Below, in pieces: positions 26,367-35,200 of a DNA stretch of 64,000 nt. The stretch comes from Bacillus renqingensis. Its GTDB lineage: Bacteria; Bacillota; Bacilli; Bacillales; Cytobacillaceae. The translations under genes were made by a program, and so were the position numbers. The notes below the pieces were generated by a model. It was not told the DNA's origin and did no database searches. It saw nothing but the letters and a program-made list of their open reading frames with translations. The DNA is taken from NCBI RefSeq assembly GCF_016464375.1, contig NZ_JADDIU010000008.1, positions 1-64,000 of the forward strand, in the 5' to 3' direction. How positions within the stretch are numbered: position 1 is the first letter of the stretch; each line of letters opens with the position of its first letter.

Positions 26367-27830
26367 ATGAAACACATTTATCACGATGATAGTTTCACTC
26401 TGCATACAGATCTTTACCAGATTAATATGGCAGAGACGTATTGGAGGGATGGCATACATAAGAAGCGTGCAGTCTTTGAACTTTATTTTCGTAAGCTTCC
26501 GTTTGGAAATGGGTATGCGGTGTTTGCTGGCCTTGAAAAAGTCATCCAATTTATTCAAGGCTTCCGTTTCAGTGAAGAAGATCTTGAGTACTTGAAAAAT
26601 GAAGTGGGCTACAAAGATGATTTTTTAGACTACCTAAAAGAGTTACGTTTCACCGGTACGATTCGTTCGATGAAAGAGGGGGAACTCGTATTTGGCAATG
26701 AGCCGATTTTACGGGTCGATGCTCCTTTGACGGAAGCGCAATTAATTGAGACCGCCTTGCTTAACATTGTGAATTACCAAACACTCATTGCCACGAAGGC
26801 TTCGCGCATCAAGCAGGTCGTAGGTCATGAGGTTGCGATTGAATTTGGGACAAGGCGGGCTCAGGAAATGGATGCAGCCGTATGGGGAACGAGGGCCGCA
26901 TACCTTGGCGGGTTCGAGGCGACAAGTAATGTAAGAGCTGGTAAAATGTTTGGTATCCCTGTTTCCGGGACGCATGCCCATTCAATGGTTCAAGCCTATA
27001 AGGATGAATACACTGCCTTCCATAAATATGCTGAAACACACAAAGATTGTGTTTTTCTAGTGGATACGTACGATACCCTTCGTCTCGGCGTCCCCAATGC
27101 GATTAAAGTCGCCAAAGAATTAGGCGATAAAATTAACTTTATCGGCATTCGCCTTGACAGCGGGGACCTTGCCTATCTTTCAAAGGAAGCAAGAAGGCTG
27201 CTTGATGATGCAGGGTTTAAGGATGCGAAAATTTTTGCATCAAGCGATTTGGACGAGTATACGATCATCAACCTGAAAGCACAGGGGGCCAAAATTGACA
27301 GCTGGGGGATTGGCACAAAGTTGATCACTGCCTATGACCAGGCTGCCTTAGGTGCTGTCTATAAACTAGTGGCGATTGAAGATGAGGCAGGTCAAATGGA
27401 GGATACAATCAAAATTTCCTCTAATCCTGAAAAGGTGACAACTCCAGGGTTAAAAAGAATTTACCGAATTATCAATAACAAGAATCACCATGCGGAGGGT
27501 GATTACATCGCGATGGAGGATGAAAAGCTGCCGAAAAAACGCTTAAGAATGATCCATCCGACCCATACGTATATAAACAAAGTGGTGACGAATTTCACCG
27601 CCAAAGAACTTCATGAGGATATTTTTGTGAACGGTGAACTTGTTTACGAAATACCTTGTTTGGAAGAGTCACGTGAATATTTAAAGCAAAGTCTCGCTGA
27701 ACTCTGGGATGAATATAAGCGGACGATGAACCCGGAAGACTATCCAGTCGACCTAAGTAAAAAATGCAGAGATAATAAAATGCACAACATCGAAGAAGTA
27801 AAAGAAAAAGTAGCCGCAATGAAAGAGTAG
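26367..27830 (+). CDS. pncB: nicotinate phosphoribosyltransferase
   Basis: This enzyme makes nicotinate mononucleotide from nicotinic acid and PRPP. The conserved TDLYQINMAETYW start, FEFGTRRAQ-type block (here IEFGTRRAQEMDAA), GTHAHSMVQAY with the catalytic histidine region, FLVDTYDTLRLGVPNA and GIRLDSGDLAYLS are all present. At 487 residues it is full length (YueK type). TGGAGGG precedes the ATG. It shares the salvage pathway with the upstream pncA. A long palindrome follows the stop. Confidence 0.95.
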   Translation: MKHIYHDDSFTLHTDLYQINMAETYWRDGIHKKRAVFELYFRKLPFGNGYAVFAGLEKVIQFIQGFRFSEEDLEYLKNEVGYKDDFLDYLKELRFTGTIRSMKEGELVFGNEPILRVDAPLTEAQLIETALLNIVNYQTLIATKASRIKQVVGHEVAIEFGTRRAQEMDAAVWGTRAAYLGGFEATSNVRAGKMFGIPVSGTHAHSMVQAYKDEYTAFHKYAETHKDCVFLVDTYDTLRLGVPNAIKVAKELGDKINFIGIRLDSGDLAYLSKEARRLLDDAGFKDAKIFASSDLDEYTIINLKAQGAKIDSWGIGTKLITAYDQAALGAVYKLVAIEDEAGQMEDTIKISSNPEKVTTPGLKRIYRIINNKNHHAEGDYIAMEDEKLPKKRLRMIHPTHTYINKVVTNFTAKELHEDIFVNGELVYEIPCLEESREYLKQSLAELWDEYKRTMNPEDYPVDLSKKCRDNKMHNIEEVKEKVAAMKE

Positions 27831-27836
27831 AAAATG

Positions 27837-27886
27837 AAAGGTGTCAGGCACCATGTGAATTTTTCACATGGTGCCTGACACCTTTT
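27837..27886. repeat. long palindrome carrying GGTGTCAGGCACC (copy 1), also a terminator
   Basis: A perfect 21-bp or longer inverted repeat (GGTGTCAGGCACCATGTGAA and its complement) around a TTT loop, ending in TTTTT. It follows pncB and faces csbD from the other side, so it can terminate both. An almost identical palindrome is at 38080-38128. Confidence 0.9.
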
Positions 27887-27892
27887 TCAAAG

Positions 27893-28060
27893 TTATTTCA
27901 GCTTATCCTTTAGATCGCCGACCCCTTCTTTGATTTTCCCCTTTGCTTTATCGACTTTTCCTTCGGCTTCCTTGGAATGATCGTGGGTGTATTTGCCCCA
28001 TTGCTCTTTTGCTTCCCCTTTCACCTGATCAAGACTGCCTTTTAGCTGATCTTTATTCAT
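27893..28060 (-). CDS. CsbD-family stress protein, 55 aa
   Basis: This small hydrophilic protein starts MNKDQLKGSLDQVKGEAKEQ and has the CsbD repeats (KGKIKEGVGDLKDKLK at the end). CsbD proteins are induced by sigma-B in Bacillus subtilis and their role is unknown. GGAGG lies eight bases before ATG. A sigma-B-type promoter lies 39 bases upstream (28099-28124). Confidence 0.9.
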   Translation of the reverse strand: MNKDQLKGSLDQVKGEAKEQWGKYTHDHSKEAEGKVDKAKGKIKEGVGDLKDKLK

Positions 28061-28098
28061 GTTCAATTCCTCCTTCTATTAATCGGATTGGTAAGTAT

Positions 28099-28124
28099 AT
28101 TCCCTGCAAACAAGGAAATGAAAC
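28099..28124 (-). promoter_or_regulatory. sigma-B promoter of csbD
   Basis: Read on the minus strand: GTTTCA, 14 bases, GGGAAT. It matches the sigma-B consensus GTTTAA-N12..15-GGGWAW. Confidence 0.75.
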
Positions 28125-28139
28125 ATTTAAAAAACAAGC

Positions 28140-28164
28140 GTTTCAAAAACGTATGAAGGGGTAT
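28140..28164 (+). promoter_or_regulatory. sigma-B promoter of the MscS-like gene
   Basis: GTTTCA, 13 bases, GGGTAT, 40 bases before the start codon and divergent from the csbD promoter. Confidence 0.7.
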
Positions 28165-28203
28165 TACTCCTAGCAAACATTAATACAAAAGGAGAGATGG
28201 TAC

Positions 28204-29691
28204 ATGAATAGTAAAGATATTTTGAAGGGCTGGTACATATACATCGACCAAATTCCTCACCTGCTGTTAGCCCTTCTAGTATTATTAATAGGCTGGCTTG
28301 CCGCAAAAGCAATCGGCAAAGCGATAGAGGCCGCCCTAAGAAAAACAAATTTTGACGATAAGCTATTTGCGAATATTGGAAAAGGAACATACTCATCCGA
28401 ATCCATTATTGGAAAAATTGTCTACTATCTCCTGCTAGTCTTTGTCTGGATTATCTTTTTCAATATGCTGCATCTGCACTTAATCGCAGAACCGCTGGTT
28501 GAAATGGTTTCGATGATCACCTTAGCGATTCCCAATCTATTAAAAGCGGCTCTCATTCTACTATTTGCTTGGATTGTTGCCTACTTTATCCGCATGCTGC
28601 TTACAAAAGCGGCAGATAGGCTACACTTCGAAAACCGCCTAGTAAAATGGAAAATGGCAAAAAACAAACTCGAAGCGGCACACAAATTGAATAGTATCAC
28701 CCAAACAATCTTCTACTTTGTATTGTTGCTTTTTTTACCGGGGATCTTAAGCGCATTGCAAATAGAAGGTATTTCTGAACCGTTCTCCAATGCGCTGTCG
28801 TCAATAGTAGCTATCGTTCCTAAGCTATTTGCTGCCGCATTGATTGTATTGATCGGCTGGCTTGTAGCAAAATTAGTCCGCGATATTTTAACAAACTTTT
28901 TAAAAGGGATTGGTGCAGACCGGATCGGGGAACGGTTTGGCCTGGTGAAAACGCCAGAGGGGCCTAATTTTTCAACGATTATCGGAAATATCGTGTTCAT
29001 CCTTATCCTTATTCCAACCATCATAACGGCATTGGAAAGATTAAATCTAAAGGGGATTTCCGAACCGGCCATCGCGATGCTGCAAAATATTTTAACCCTG
29101 ATTCCAAACATCATCGCAGCGATCATCTTGATCCTTGTGGGTATCGCTCTTGGTAAATGGGTGGAAAAAGTAGTTACGCAACTGCTGTGGCGTCTGCGAT
29201 TCGACACTGTTTTTCACCATATGGGAATCGGTTCATTAACGCCGGAAAAATCGAAGTATACCTTGTCACAAATCGTTGGCATGATTGTAAAAATAGTGAT
29301 TGTTCTATTATTTACAGCAGAAGCCTTACAAATTGTCTATTTAGACTTCTTAGTTACCTTGGCAGCAGGGGTTATTGGCTACCTGCCGAGGCTGTTAGCG
29401 GCACTGTTGATTTTAGGAATCGGCTTATATTTGGGGCATCTCGTCGAGCGGATTTTACAAAACGTCTTGAAAACTAATTACACGCGCACTCTAGCGGCAG
29501 TGGCGAAATATGCAATCCTTGCGATTACCATCTTTATGGCATTAGATCAACTCGGTGTTGCACATTCCATTGTCAATGCGGCCTTCATTCTCATTCTCGG
29601 CGGCTTGGCGCTGGCCTTCGGACTGGCTTTCGGTCTTGGCGGAAAAACATTTGCCGCGAAGTATTTAGAGAAACTCGAAGACCGACTATAG
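28204..29691 (+). CDS. membrane protein with conserved TM-helix repeats (MscS-like family)
   Basis: A 495-residue membrane protein built from four to five repeats of a helix pair of the type IPHLLLALLVLLIGWLAAK...(A)...R, IPNLLKAALILLFAWIVAYF, VPKLFAAALIVLIGWLVAKL, IPNIIAAIILILVGIALGKW and LPRLLAALLILGIGLYLGHL. This is the conserved TM-helix family related to small-conductance mechanosensitive channels (CmpX-like). The last helix GGLALAFGLAFGLGGKTFAAKYLEKL resembles the MscS pore helix. It is likely an osmotic or membrane-tension channel or stress protein. A sigma-B-type promoter and AGGAGAG site precede it. Confidence 0.85.
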   Translation: MNSKDILKGWYIYIDQIPHLLLALLVLLIGWLAAKAIGKAIEAALRKTNFDDKLFANIGKGTYSSESIIGKIVYYLLLVFVWIIFFNMLHLHLIAEPLVEMVSMITLAIPNLLKAALILLFAWIVAYFIRMLLTKAADRLHFENRLVKWKMAKNKLEAAHKLNSITQTIFYFVLLLFLPGILSALQIEGISEPFSNALSSIVAIVPKLFAAALIVLIGWLVAKLVRDILTNFLKGIGADRIGERFGLVKTPEGPNFSTIIGNIVFILILIPTIITALERLNLKGISEPAIAMLQNILTLIPNIIAAIILILVGIALGKWVEKVVTQLLWRLRFDTVFHHMGIGSLTPEKSKYTLSQIVGMIVKIVIVLLFTAEALQIVYLDFLVTLAAGVIGYLPRLLAALLILGIGLYLGHLVERILQNVLKTNYTRTLAAVAKYAILAITIFMALDQLGVAHSIVNAAFILILGGLALAFGLAFGLGGKTFAAKYLEKLEDRL

Positions 29692-29705
29692 GCCTCAAAC
29701 GTGAA

Positions 29706-29742
29706 CAATCCGAAATCCTTAAGCGGTTTCGGATTGTTTTTT
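29706..29742 (+). terminator. terminator after the MscS-like gene
   Basis: CAATCCGAAA / TTTCGGATTG followed by six T residues. Confidence 0.9.
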
Positions 29743-29747
29743 AAAAG

Positions 29748-29912
29748 AAAAGCGCAAGCGCCCTGGTCAGCGGCGTATGGCCTGGAGCGCTCCAACTGAG
29801 ATAAAGGAAACACGGTGAGCGGAAGCGAACCGATGTTGACTTATCGTAGGGCGGAGAGCGAAGGACACTAGCCGCTAGGGCGCTGGAGCTGGACAATTCT
29901 CAAGGTCGAAAA
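29748..29912 (+). repeat. complete copy of a ~155-bp Bacillus-type intergenic repeat
   Basis: It begins AAAGCGCAAGCGCCCTGG and ends AGGGCGCTGGAGCTGGAC, so GCGCCCT/AGGGCGC forms short inverted ends. Inside are GC-rich segments that could fold into stems. Fragments of the same element occur at 25548-25580 (3' end) and about 37550-37580 (5' end, minus strand). It carries no open frame with a start signal. Confidence 0.75.
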
Positions 29913-29954
29913 CATATAAATTCTGGTACTAAAAAAAAGGAGGTGGATGCGCTG

Positions 29955-31253
29955 ATGCTGTTGTTAAATTTGGTAATTATTGCGGTATTAATTGCCTTGA
30001 CCGGCTTCTTCGTGGCAATGGAATTTGCGATTGTAAAGGTAAGGAAGTCGAGGATTGAACAACTAATAGCGGAAGGAAGACGGAGTGCTGCCGCAGCAAA
30101 ACAGCTGGTCACCCATCTGGATGAATATTTATCAGCTTGTCAGCTTGGGATTACGGTGACGGCATTGGCACTGGGCTGGCTCGGTGAACCAACGGTAGAG
30201 CAGCTTTTTCGACCGTTGCTTAAGATCTTCCATTTGAATGAAACGGTCACACATATTGTCTCGTTTACGCTTGCGTTTGCCGTTGTCACCTATATCCATG
30301 TGGTCGCAGGGGAATTAACTCCAAAATCCCTCGCCATCCAAAAGGCGGAGGAGATGACGCTGATCTTCGCCAAACCGATGATCCTGTTTTACAAAATCAT
30401 GTATCCTTTCATTTGGGCATTGAACAGTTCTGCTCGGCTGCTTGGCAGGCTATTTGGTTTAAAACAGACGTCTGAACATGAACTGGCCCACTCCGAGGAG
30501 GAATTAAGAATCCTCCTCGCTGAAAGCTACAAGAGCGGAGAAATTAATCAAAACGAATGGCAATATCTTAATAATATTTTTGAATTTGATGAACGAATCG
30601 CAAAGGAAATTATGGTTCCTCGCACGGAAATGAGCTGTATTTCGGTGGATGGATCGCGGCAGGAGATTTTGTCCCAGTTGAAAAAAGAAAAATATACCCG
30701 CTATCCAGTGATGGAAGGGGATAAGGACCACATTATTGGGATGCTCAATGTAAAAATGTTTTTAACAGCGCAAACCTTTATGAAAGGGTCGGAGTGGGAG
30801 ATAAGGTCGTTTATCCAGCCGGTAATTCATGTAATTGAAACGATCCCTATTCATGATTTGCTGTTACGGATGCAGGCCGAGCGGACCCATATGGCGATTT
30901 TGATGGATGAGTATGGCGGCACCTCGGGGCTGGTGACCGTGGAGGATATGATTGAAGAAATAATTGGAGAGGTTCAGGATGAATTTGATGCCGATGAAGT
31001 GGCAAAGATTCGCTCGGTTGAGAAAAATCATTATATTGTGGAGGCGAAGGTACCGATTCGTGATGTTACGAAGCTACTAGAAATTGACTTAATCACGGAA
31101 GATGTCGACACTATCGGTGGCTGGTTTCTTTCGCAAATATCTGATACGGAAGCCGAAGATGATAAAGAAGTCGAAGTGGCTGGATGGACATTTAGGGTTC
31201 ATGAAGCAGATGGGTATCATATTCGGTTTTTGGATGTTGAAAAGAGTCAATAA
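29955..31253 (+). CDS. hemolysin-family (CNNM/CorC) transporter with CBS pair
   Basis: The N-terminal DUF21/CNNM membrane domain (about residues 1-195: [53 protein letters not shown]) is followed by two CBS domains (about 215-345, [12 protein letters not shown] and [20 protein letters not shown]). A CorC_HlyC domain ends the protein. The family is linked to magnesium or cobalt efflux. ATG at 29955 lies 11 bases after AGGAGG. GTG at 29943 overlaps that site and is rejected. It may be functionally connected to the CorA-type gene at 32705. Confidence 0.9.
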   Translation: MLLLNLVIIAVLIALTGFFVAMEFAIVKVRKSRIEQLIAEGRRSAAAAKQLVTHLDEYLSACQLGITVTALALGWLGEPTVEQLFRPLLKIFHLNETVTHIVSFTLAFAVVTYIHVVAGELTPKSLAIQKAEEMTLIFAKPMILFYKIMYPFIWALNSSARLLGRLFGLKQTSEHELAHSEEELRILLAESYKSGEINQNEWQYLNNIFEFDERIAKEIMVPRTEMSCISVDGSRQEILSQLKKEKYTRYPVMEGDKDHIIGMLNVKMFLTAQTFMKGSEWEIRSFIQPVIHVIETIPIHDLLLRMQAERTHMAILMDEYGGTSGLVTVEDMIEEIIGEVQDEFDADEVAKIRSVEKNHYIVEAKVPIRDVTKLLEIDLITEDVDTIGGWFLSQISDTEAEDDKEVEVAGWTFRVHEADGYHIRFLDVEKSQ

Positions 31254-31309
31254 CCAGGGGGCCTTGGGTAACGCAGAGGGGGTGTCTAATTACCCGTAAC
31301 GCCGCTTCA

Positions 31310-31415
31310 TCCCCTTGGATTGCCACGGAAGGAGTTTTTCCTGCTTTACGGTCAAAGGAGCCCCCCCTGGATTGCCCGCGAAAGTGATTCTTGCCATTTT
31401 TCAGTCAATGGAACC
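31310..31415. repeat. two diverged direct repeats of about 53 bp
   Basis: Two consecutive segments, starting CCCCTTGGATTGCCACGGAA (about 31311) and CCCCCTGGATTGCCCGCGAA (about 31363), align along their length, ending GGTCAAAGGAG and AGTCAATGGAA. They lie in the 300-base gap after the hemolysin-family gene. No gene is seen in the gap. Confidence 0.6.
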
Positions 31416-31552
31416 TTTCCACTTAAATGAATAAAAGATTAGGAACCACAATTTGTCGTAAAATTAAATGCAGAGGGGACAGCCATGGTTGTGATTTGCG
31501 GAGCTGCACTATTTTTCCATAAATAACCTAAAAAAGGGCTCCCAATGCCCCG

Positions 31553-32272
31553 CTAATGCACTTCATCTTCAGTGGCCTCAAGCGTCTTAATCCTATCCTC
31601 CATAACCTCGATATCATGTCCAAACACCTCAAAAATGACCTCTTTCAGCCCATAAACCAAGATCTGGTCTCCTTCCTGAAGCCTCGTCTTATAAATATTT
31701 TTCCTTAAAACAACATTTCCACGTTTGATAAACAAGACCACCAGCTCCAGCCTATCATGCTCCACAACGACTTGCTCCAAAGACTGTCCAGCCAGCACAG
31801 AATCGCTAAAAATTTGCAGATTCACCAGGGTATCTTGTTTATTTTTTAAAAAAACCTCTCGTATTGGCAAATCGGCAAGCTCTACCTGACGCGTGACTTT
31901 TCGGTTAAATAAAGCTGCTAACATCTGCTGCAGCCCGTTGATCTTCAAAACACCCCAAACCGCCAAAACCAAACCTGTACCAATTAAAATTTCCTTCAAT
32001 CCTAGTCCCTTCGATAAAAATTGACTTATCGAGGAAATAATTACAGCAAGGGAGAAGACACCGAACAGAATCAGAAAGGTGGCCAGCTTGCGGCGGATGG
32101 GGTGTCCCAAAATCAGCTCCGATTCCTCGGTGGTAAAGCCGGTTGCTGTCATCATTGAAATGACCTGAAACCGGGAAATATCCTGTTTTAATCCTGTTAG
32201 GCGGAATAGAATTACAAAAATTTCAATAACAGCAAGAATAATAACGAAATAGATAAATAGGAAAAGTATCAT
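31553..32272 (-). CDS. membrane protein with TrkA-C (RCK-C) domain
   Basis: Three membrane segments (residues 1-30, about 62-85 and 90-110) are followed by a cytosolic TrkA-C domain (about 145-220, with VNLQIFSDSVLAGQSLEQV and YKTRLQEGDQILVYGL). TrkA-C domains bind ligands such as cyclic-di-AMP on potassium transporters. The segment QVISMMTATGFTTEESELIL resembles a piece of a Trk/Ktr potassium channel. The protein is probably a sensor or ion-transport accessory in the osmotic/stress cluster. The start is ATG directly after GAGGTGAGCC. Confidence 0.78.
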   Translation of the reverse strand: MILFLFIYFVIILAVIEIFVILFRLTGLKQDISRFQVISMMTATGFTTEESELILGHPIRRKLATFLILFGVFSLAVIISSISQFLSKGLGLKEILIGTGLVLAVWGVLKINGLQQMLAALFNRKVTRQVELADLPIREVFLKNKQDTLVNLQIFSDSVLAGQSLEQVVVEHDRLELVVLFIKRGNVVLRKNIYKTRLQEGDQILVYGLKEVIFEVFGHDIEVMEDRIKTLEATEDEVH

Positions 32273-32283
32273 GGCTCACCTCG

Positions 32284-32315
32284 AAAAAATAGTTGGGGGT
32301 TTGCTCCCCCCAACT
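32284..32315 (-). terminator. terminator of the YtxH-like gene
   Basis: AGTTGGGGG / CCCCCCAACT, followed on the minus strand by ATTTTTTCG. Confidence 0.85.
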
Positions 32316-32316
32316 G

Positions 32317-32583
32317 TTATTGCATTTTCTCGTTATAAAATTTCACCGAATACATCGCACCCTCGTCGACCATTTTGTTATCTTCAAGATCATGCGGGTG
32401 AGGGTGGCCGCCTTTTTCAATCGGAAGCTGTTCGCTTTTTTCAAATACCGTCGGCTTTATCTTTCGCTTCAAATCTCGTAAAAAATTTTCCGCTTTGATG
32501 CGGTTTGGTTTGTTTGATAACCACACCGCTGATGCCCCAACACCTACAGCTAGTAATGAACCCATACTTAATGCTCGTTTCAT
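32317..32583 (-). CDS. small membrane-anchored stress protein
   Basis: This 88-residue protein has one N-terminal hydrophobic segment (MKRALSMGSLLAVGVGASAVW) and a charged tail with a HPHPHD motif. The length, the anchor and the sigma-B-type promoter make it look like a YtxH-like general stress protein, but I do not recognise a specific family. GGAGG precedes ATG. It diverges from the CorA-type gene. Confidence 0.75.
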   Translation of the reverse strand: MKRALSMGSLLAVGVGASAVWLSNKPNRIKAENFLRDLKRKIKPTVFEKSEQLPIEKGGHPHPHDLEDNKMVDEGAMYSVKFYNEKMQ

Positions 32584-32617
32584 CTGGATTTCCTCCTTTA
32601 TCCTATTTGTCCTATAA

Positions 32618-32643
32618 ATACCCGCAAAATCTAACTACGAAAC
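32618..32643 (-). promoter_or_regulatory. sigma-B promoter of the small membrane protein gene
   Basis: Minus strand: GTTTCG, 14 bases, GGGTAT. Confidence 0.65.
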
Positions 32644-32652
32644 CTAAAACAG

Positions 32653-32679
32653 GTTTCATTTTCCTTTTTTGCGGGGATT
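32653..32679 (+). promoter_or_regulatory. sigma-B promoter of the CorA-type gene
   Basis: GTTTCA, 15 bases, GGGATT. It overlaps nothing else and is divergent from the promoter at 32618. Confidence 0.6.
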
Positions 32680-32704
32680 TAAGATAAAAAAGGAGAGATG
32701 GAAT

Positions 32705-33616
32705 TTGGAGGAATATATCGGTACAAAAAAGTGGAAATGGGTACAGCTGAGCAAAAGCGAGACGGGAAATGATAGCATTCCAATTACAGTCTACAACTGG
32801 TTGGAGCAGGTTCAGAAAAATCAAACCAATTGCCTGCGGGTGAGCGATTTGGACAAGGAGATAAAGGGGTCGCTTATTTATAAGCAAAATTTGAACAAGG
32901 AACGGGATTATAAGATTTTTCATTTTTTCCTCACAAAAGATATGCTGGTAACTGTGGACCTGGATTGGACTGTGCTTACCCAGGCAAATCTCGATCAGCT
33001 GCAAAGGCAGCTGGAGCGGACGGAAAATGCCGCTGAAGGCTTTTTACTTTTACTAGGAGAGTTATTGAATGATCTGTTGGTGGAAATTGATCAGTTTGAG
33101 GTAGCGCTTAGGACGCTGGTTTGGAGTGTAAAAAAACGAAATGAAACGGGGATTCTTGAGCTTGTGTATCAGCGCAGGCATGAACTGTTGATTTGGAAAA
33201 ATCTATTGATTCCGATTAAGGAGGTAAATATGGGGATAGAGGAGATTGGCCTTAATGACGGGGAGGTCTTCGCCAGTACGGGCAGGCGGATTGCGCGGGC
33301 TTTTGCACTGCTGAACGAATATGAACATGAGGTTGATGCGATGATTAATCTGGAAGAGGTTATTTCCTCCCATCGCGGAAACGAGATTATGAAAACCTTA
33401 ACTGTGATTACGACTGTTTTTACCCCGATTATGGCATTTGGGGCGCTGTGGGGCATGAATTTCAAGCATATGCCCGAGCTTGAATGGCGTTTTGGCTATA
33501 TTTTTTCAATTATTCTCATCATCATCTCCACGCTGCTGCTTTATGGCTATTTAAAAATCAAAGGCTGGACAGGGGACCTATTAAAAGGAAAAAAGAAAGG
33601 TTCTTTTTTTGAATAA
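32705..33616 (+). CDS. CorA-family magnesium transporter
   Basis: This divalent-cation channel has a large cytosolic N-terminal domain and two C-terminal membrane helices. The family signature is GALWGMNFKHMPELEW (GMN motif, about residue 265), between helices TVITTVFTPIMAFGA and IFSIILIIISTLLLYGYL. The start is TTG, nine bases after GGAG. The frame also extends upstream into the sigma-B promoter, where it cannot be translated from that transcript. Length 303 residues. It is probably part of the sigma-B regulon and could also pass other ions. Confidence 0.88.
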   Translation: MEEYIGTKKWKWVQLSKSETGNDSIPITVYNWLEQVQKNQTNCLRVSDLDKEIKGSLIYKQNLNKERDYKIFHFFLTKDMLVTVDLDWTVLTQANLDQLQRQLERTENAAEGFLLLLGELLNDLLVEIDQFEVALRTLVWSVKKRNETGILELVYQRRHELLIWKNLLIPIKEVNMGIEEIGLNDGEVFASTGRRIARAFALLNEYEHEVDAMINLEEVISSHRGNEIMKTLTVITTVFTPIMAFGALWGMNFKHMPELEWRFGYIFSIILIIISTLLLYGYLKIKGWTGDLLKGKKKGSFFE

Positions 33617-33768
33617 AGGACATTTATCGTTAAAGAGGAAATTGGGCGGGGCTTTGTTATTGTTATGGAACTTGAGTCGATTTCCTTCACGTAACTCACT
33701 GCCCGTTTGCGTTTCCTCCACTTCCTTGCCGAACTTTAAGTATATTTAAATTTTTTAGAAAAGAAAGG

Positions 33769-33794
33769 GTTTAGGCCTCCATGGAAGCGGGTAA
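33769..33794 (+). promoter_or_regulatory. sigma-B promoter of rsbW-sigB
   Basis: GTTTAG, 14 bases, GGGTAA, 45 bases before rsbW. It lets sigma-B drive its own operon. The 214-base gap between the CorA-type gene and rsbW has no room for rsbV. Confidence 0.8.
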
Positions 33795-33839
33795 GTATCA
33801 AATAACTATTTCATCTGCAAAATAAAAAAAGTGGAGGCA

Positions 33840-34319
33840 ATGAAAGTGATAGATTATATTGAAATGAAAATTCCGGCAAAACCAGAATATGTCGGTGTGA
33901 TTAGATTGACGTTATCGGGAATCACGAGCCGTATGGGTTATACATATGAGGAAATTGAGGATATAAAAGTTGCAGTAAGTGAAGCATGTACAAACGCGGT
34001 CCAGCATGCTTATCGTGACGAAGAAGGCGGGGAAATGGTCGTTGGCTTTGGTGTTTATCGGGATAAATTAGAGGTTATGGTAGCAGATTACGGCAAAAGC
34101 TTTCATTTTGCCAAGACGAAAGAAGAGTTAGGCCCATACACACAATCTAGCACCTTTGACCAACTCGTAGAGGGAGGGTTGGGTCTCTACTTAATTGAAA
34201 CGCTCATGGATGAAGTTCATTTATCCCATCACAATGGTGTCACGGTCTTCATGGTTAAGTATGTATGTGGGGAGTGTGAAAATTATGACACAACTATCTC
34301 AAACCATGAAGCACACTAA
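33840..34319 (+). CDS. rsbW: anti-sigma-B factor and serine kinase
   Basis: RsbW binds and silences sigma-B and phosphorylates the antagonist RsbV. The GHKL ATPase signatures are the N box EACTNAVQHAYRDEE and the G motif VEGGLGLYLIETLMDEV. The start is ATG at 33840. GTG at 33846 is better spaced from GGAGG (33833-33837), and the residues before MIDYIEMKIPAKPEYV differ little. The 3' end overlaps sigB by 35 bases, as in other bacilli. The expected upstream neighbour rsbV is absent here. Confidence 0.93.
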   Translation: MKVIDYIEMKIPAKPEYVGVIRLTLSGITSRMGYTYEEIEDIKVAVSEACTNAVQHAYRDEEGGEMVVGFGVYRDKLEVMVADYGKSFHFAKTKEELGPYTQSSTFDQLVEGGLGLYLIETLMDEVHLSHHNGVTVFMVKYVCGECENYDTTISNHEAH

Positions 34320-35067
34320 AGAGGAAATCAATGCGCTTATTCAACAATATCAGAAAAGTGGAAATTCAGCGGTCCAAACAATCCTGGTAGAGCAGTATTC
34401 AGCCTTAATCGGGAGCCTTGCACGAAAATATTCAAAGGGGAAATATTTACATGAAGACCTCATGCAGGTAGGAATGATTGGATTATTAGTATCGCTAAGA
34501 AGATATGACGCAAGTTTGGGGAAGCCATTTGAATCTTTTCTAATCCCTACTGTAATTGGCGAAATGAAGAGATTTCTGAGGGATAAAACATGGAGCGTCC
34601 ATGTACCAAGGCGGATCAAAGAATTATGGCCAAAAGTTAAAAAAGTGGTGGACGAGCTGACCACCCAATATCAACGGTCCCCAAAAATTCAAGAAATCGC
34701 CGATTATTTAGAGGTTTCAGAAGAAGAAGTATTAGAGGCAATGGAAATGGGAAAAAGCTATCAAGCCTCTTCTGTTGACCAGCCGATTGAAACAAGCTCC
34801 GATGGAAGTACTGTTACACCATTGGATATCATCGGAACCCCTGATAAAGGTTATGAAGAAGTGAATCAAAAGCTTCTGCTCAAGAGCGCTCTCCATGTGT
34901 TAACTGAAAGAGAAAAGAAAATTATTCAATACACCTTTGTGGAAAATAAAAGTCAAAGGGAAACGGGTGAGCTATTAGGGATTTCACAGATGCATGTTTC
35001 TCGCCTGCAAAAAAAGGCTATTCAAAAATTACGAAAGGAACTTGTAAGCAATGCCTTTCAAGAATAG
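34285..35067 (+). CDS. sigB: general stress sigma factor sigma-B
   Basis: This 260-residue sigma-70-family factor closely matches Bacillus sigma-B: KYSKGKYLHEDLMQVGMIGL (region 2.1), RFLRDKTWSVHVPRRIKEL (region 2.4/3), SDGSTVTPLDIIGTPDKGYE and the region 4 HTH SQRETGELLGISQMHVSRLQ. I chose ATG at 34285 (MTQLSQTMKHTKEE) with GGGGAG ten bases upstream. The longer frame from 34195 only overlaps rsbW. It should control the many GTTT/GGGWAW promoters of this island. Confidence 0.96.
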   Translation: MTQLSQTMKHTKEEINALIQQYQKSGNSAVQTILVEQYSALIGSLARKYSKGKYLHEDLMQVGMIGLLVSLRRYDASLGKPFESFLIPTVIGEMKRFLRDKTWSVHVPRRIKELWPKVKKVVDELTTQYQRSPKIQEIADYLEVSEEEVLEAMEMGKSYQASSVDQPIETSSDGSTVTPLDIIGTPDKGYEEVNQKLLLKSALHVLTEREKKIIQYTFVENKSQRETGELLGISQMHVSRLQKKAIQKLRKELVSNAFQE

Positions 35068-35079
35068 AATTGAAAGCTG

Positions 35080-35118
35080 TGCCGGACGCTATTTCATAAA
35101 ATAGTAGTCCGGCAATTT
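35080..35118 (+). terminator. sigB terminator
   Basis: TGCCGGAC / GTCCGGCA with an inner ATTTCATAAAAT stem, followed by ATTTTA. Confidence 0.7.
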
Positions 35119-35149
35119 TACTGGGATTCAGTTACTTTTCATCTCCGCT

Positions 35150-35184
35150 AAAAACACCTTCAAAAAATTTGAAGGTGTTTTTTA
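35150..35184. terminator. bidirectional terminator between sigB and the SDR gene
   Basis: AAAAACACCTTCAAA / TTTGAAGGTGTTTTT is symmetrical with A- and T-runs on both sides. Confidence 0.85.
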
Positions 35185-35200
35185 TAATCTTGTTAGTTTA

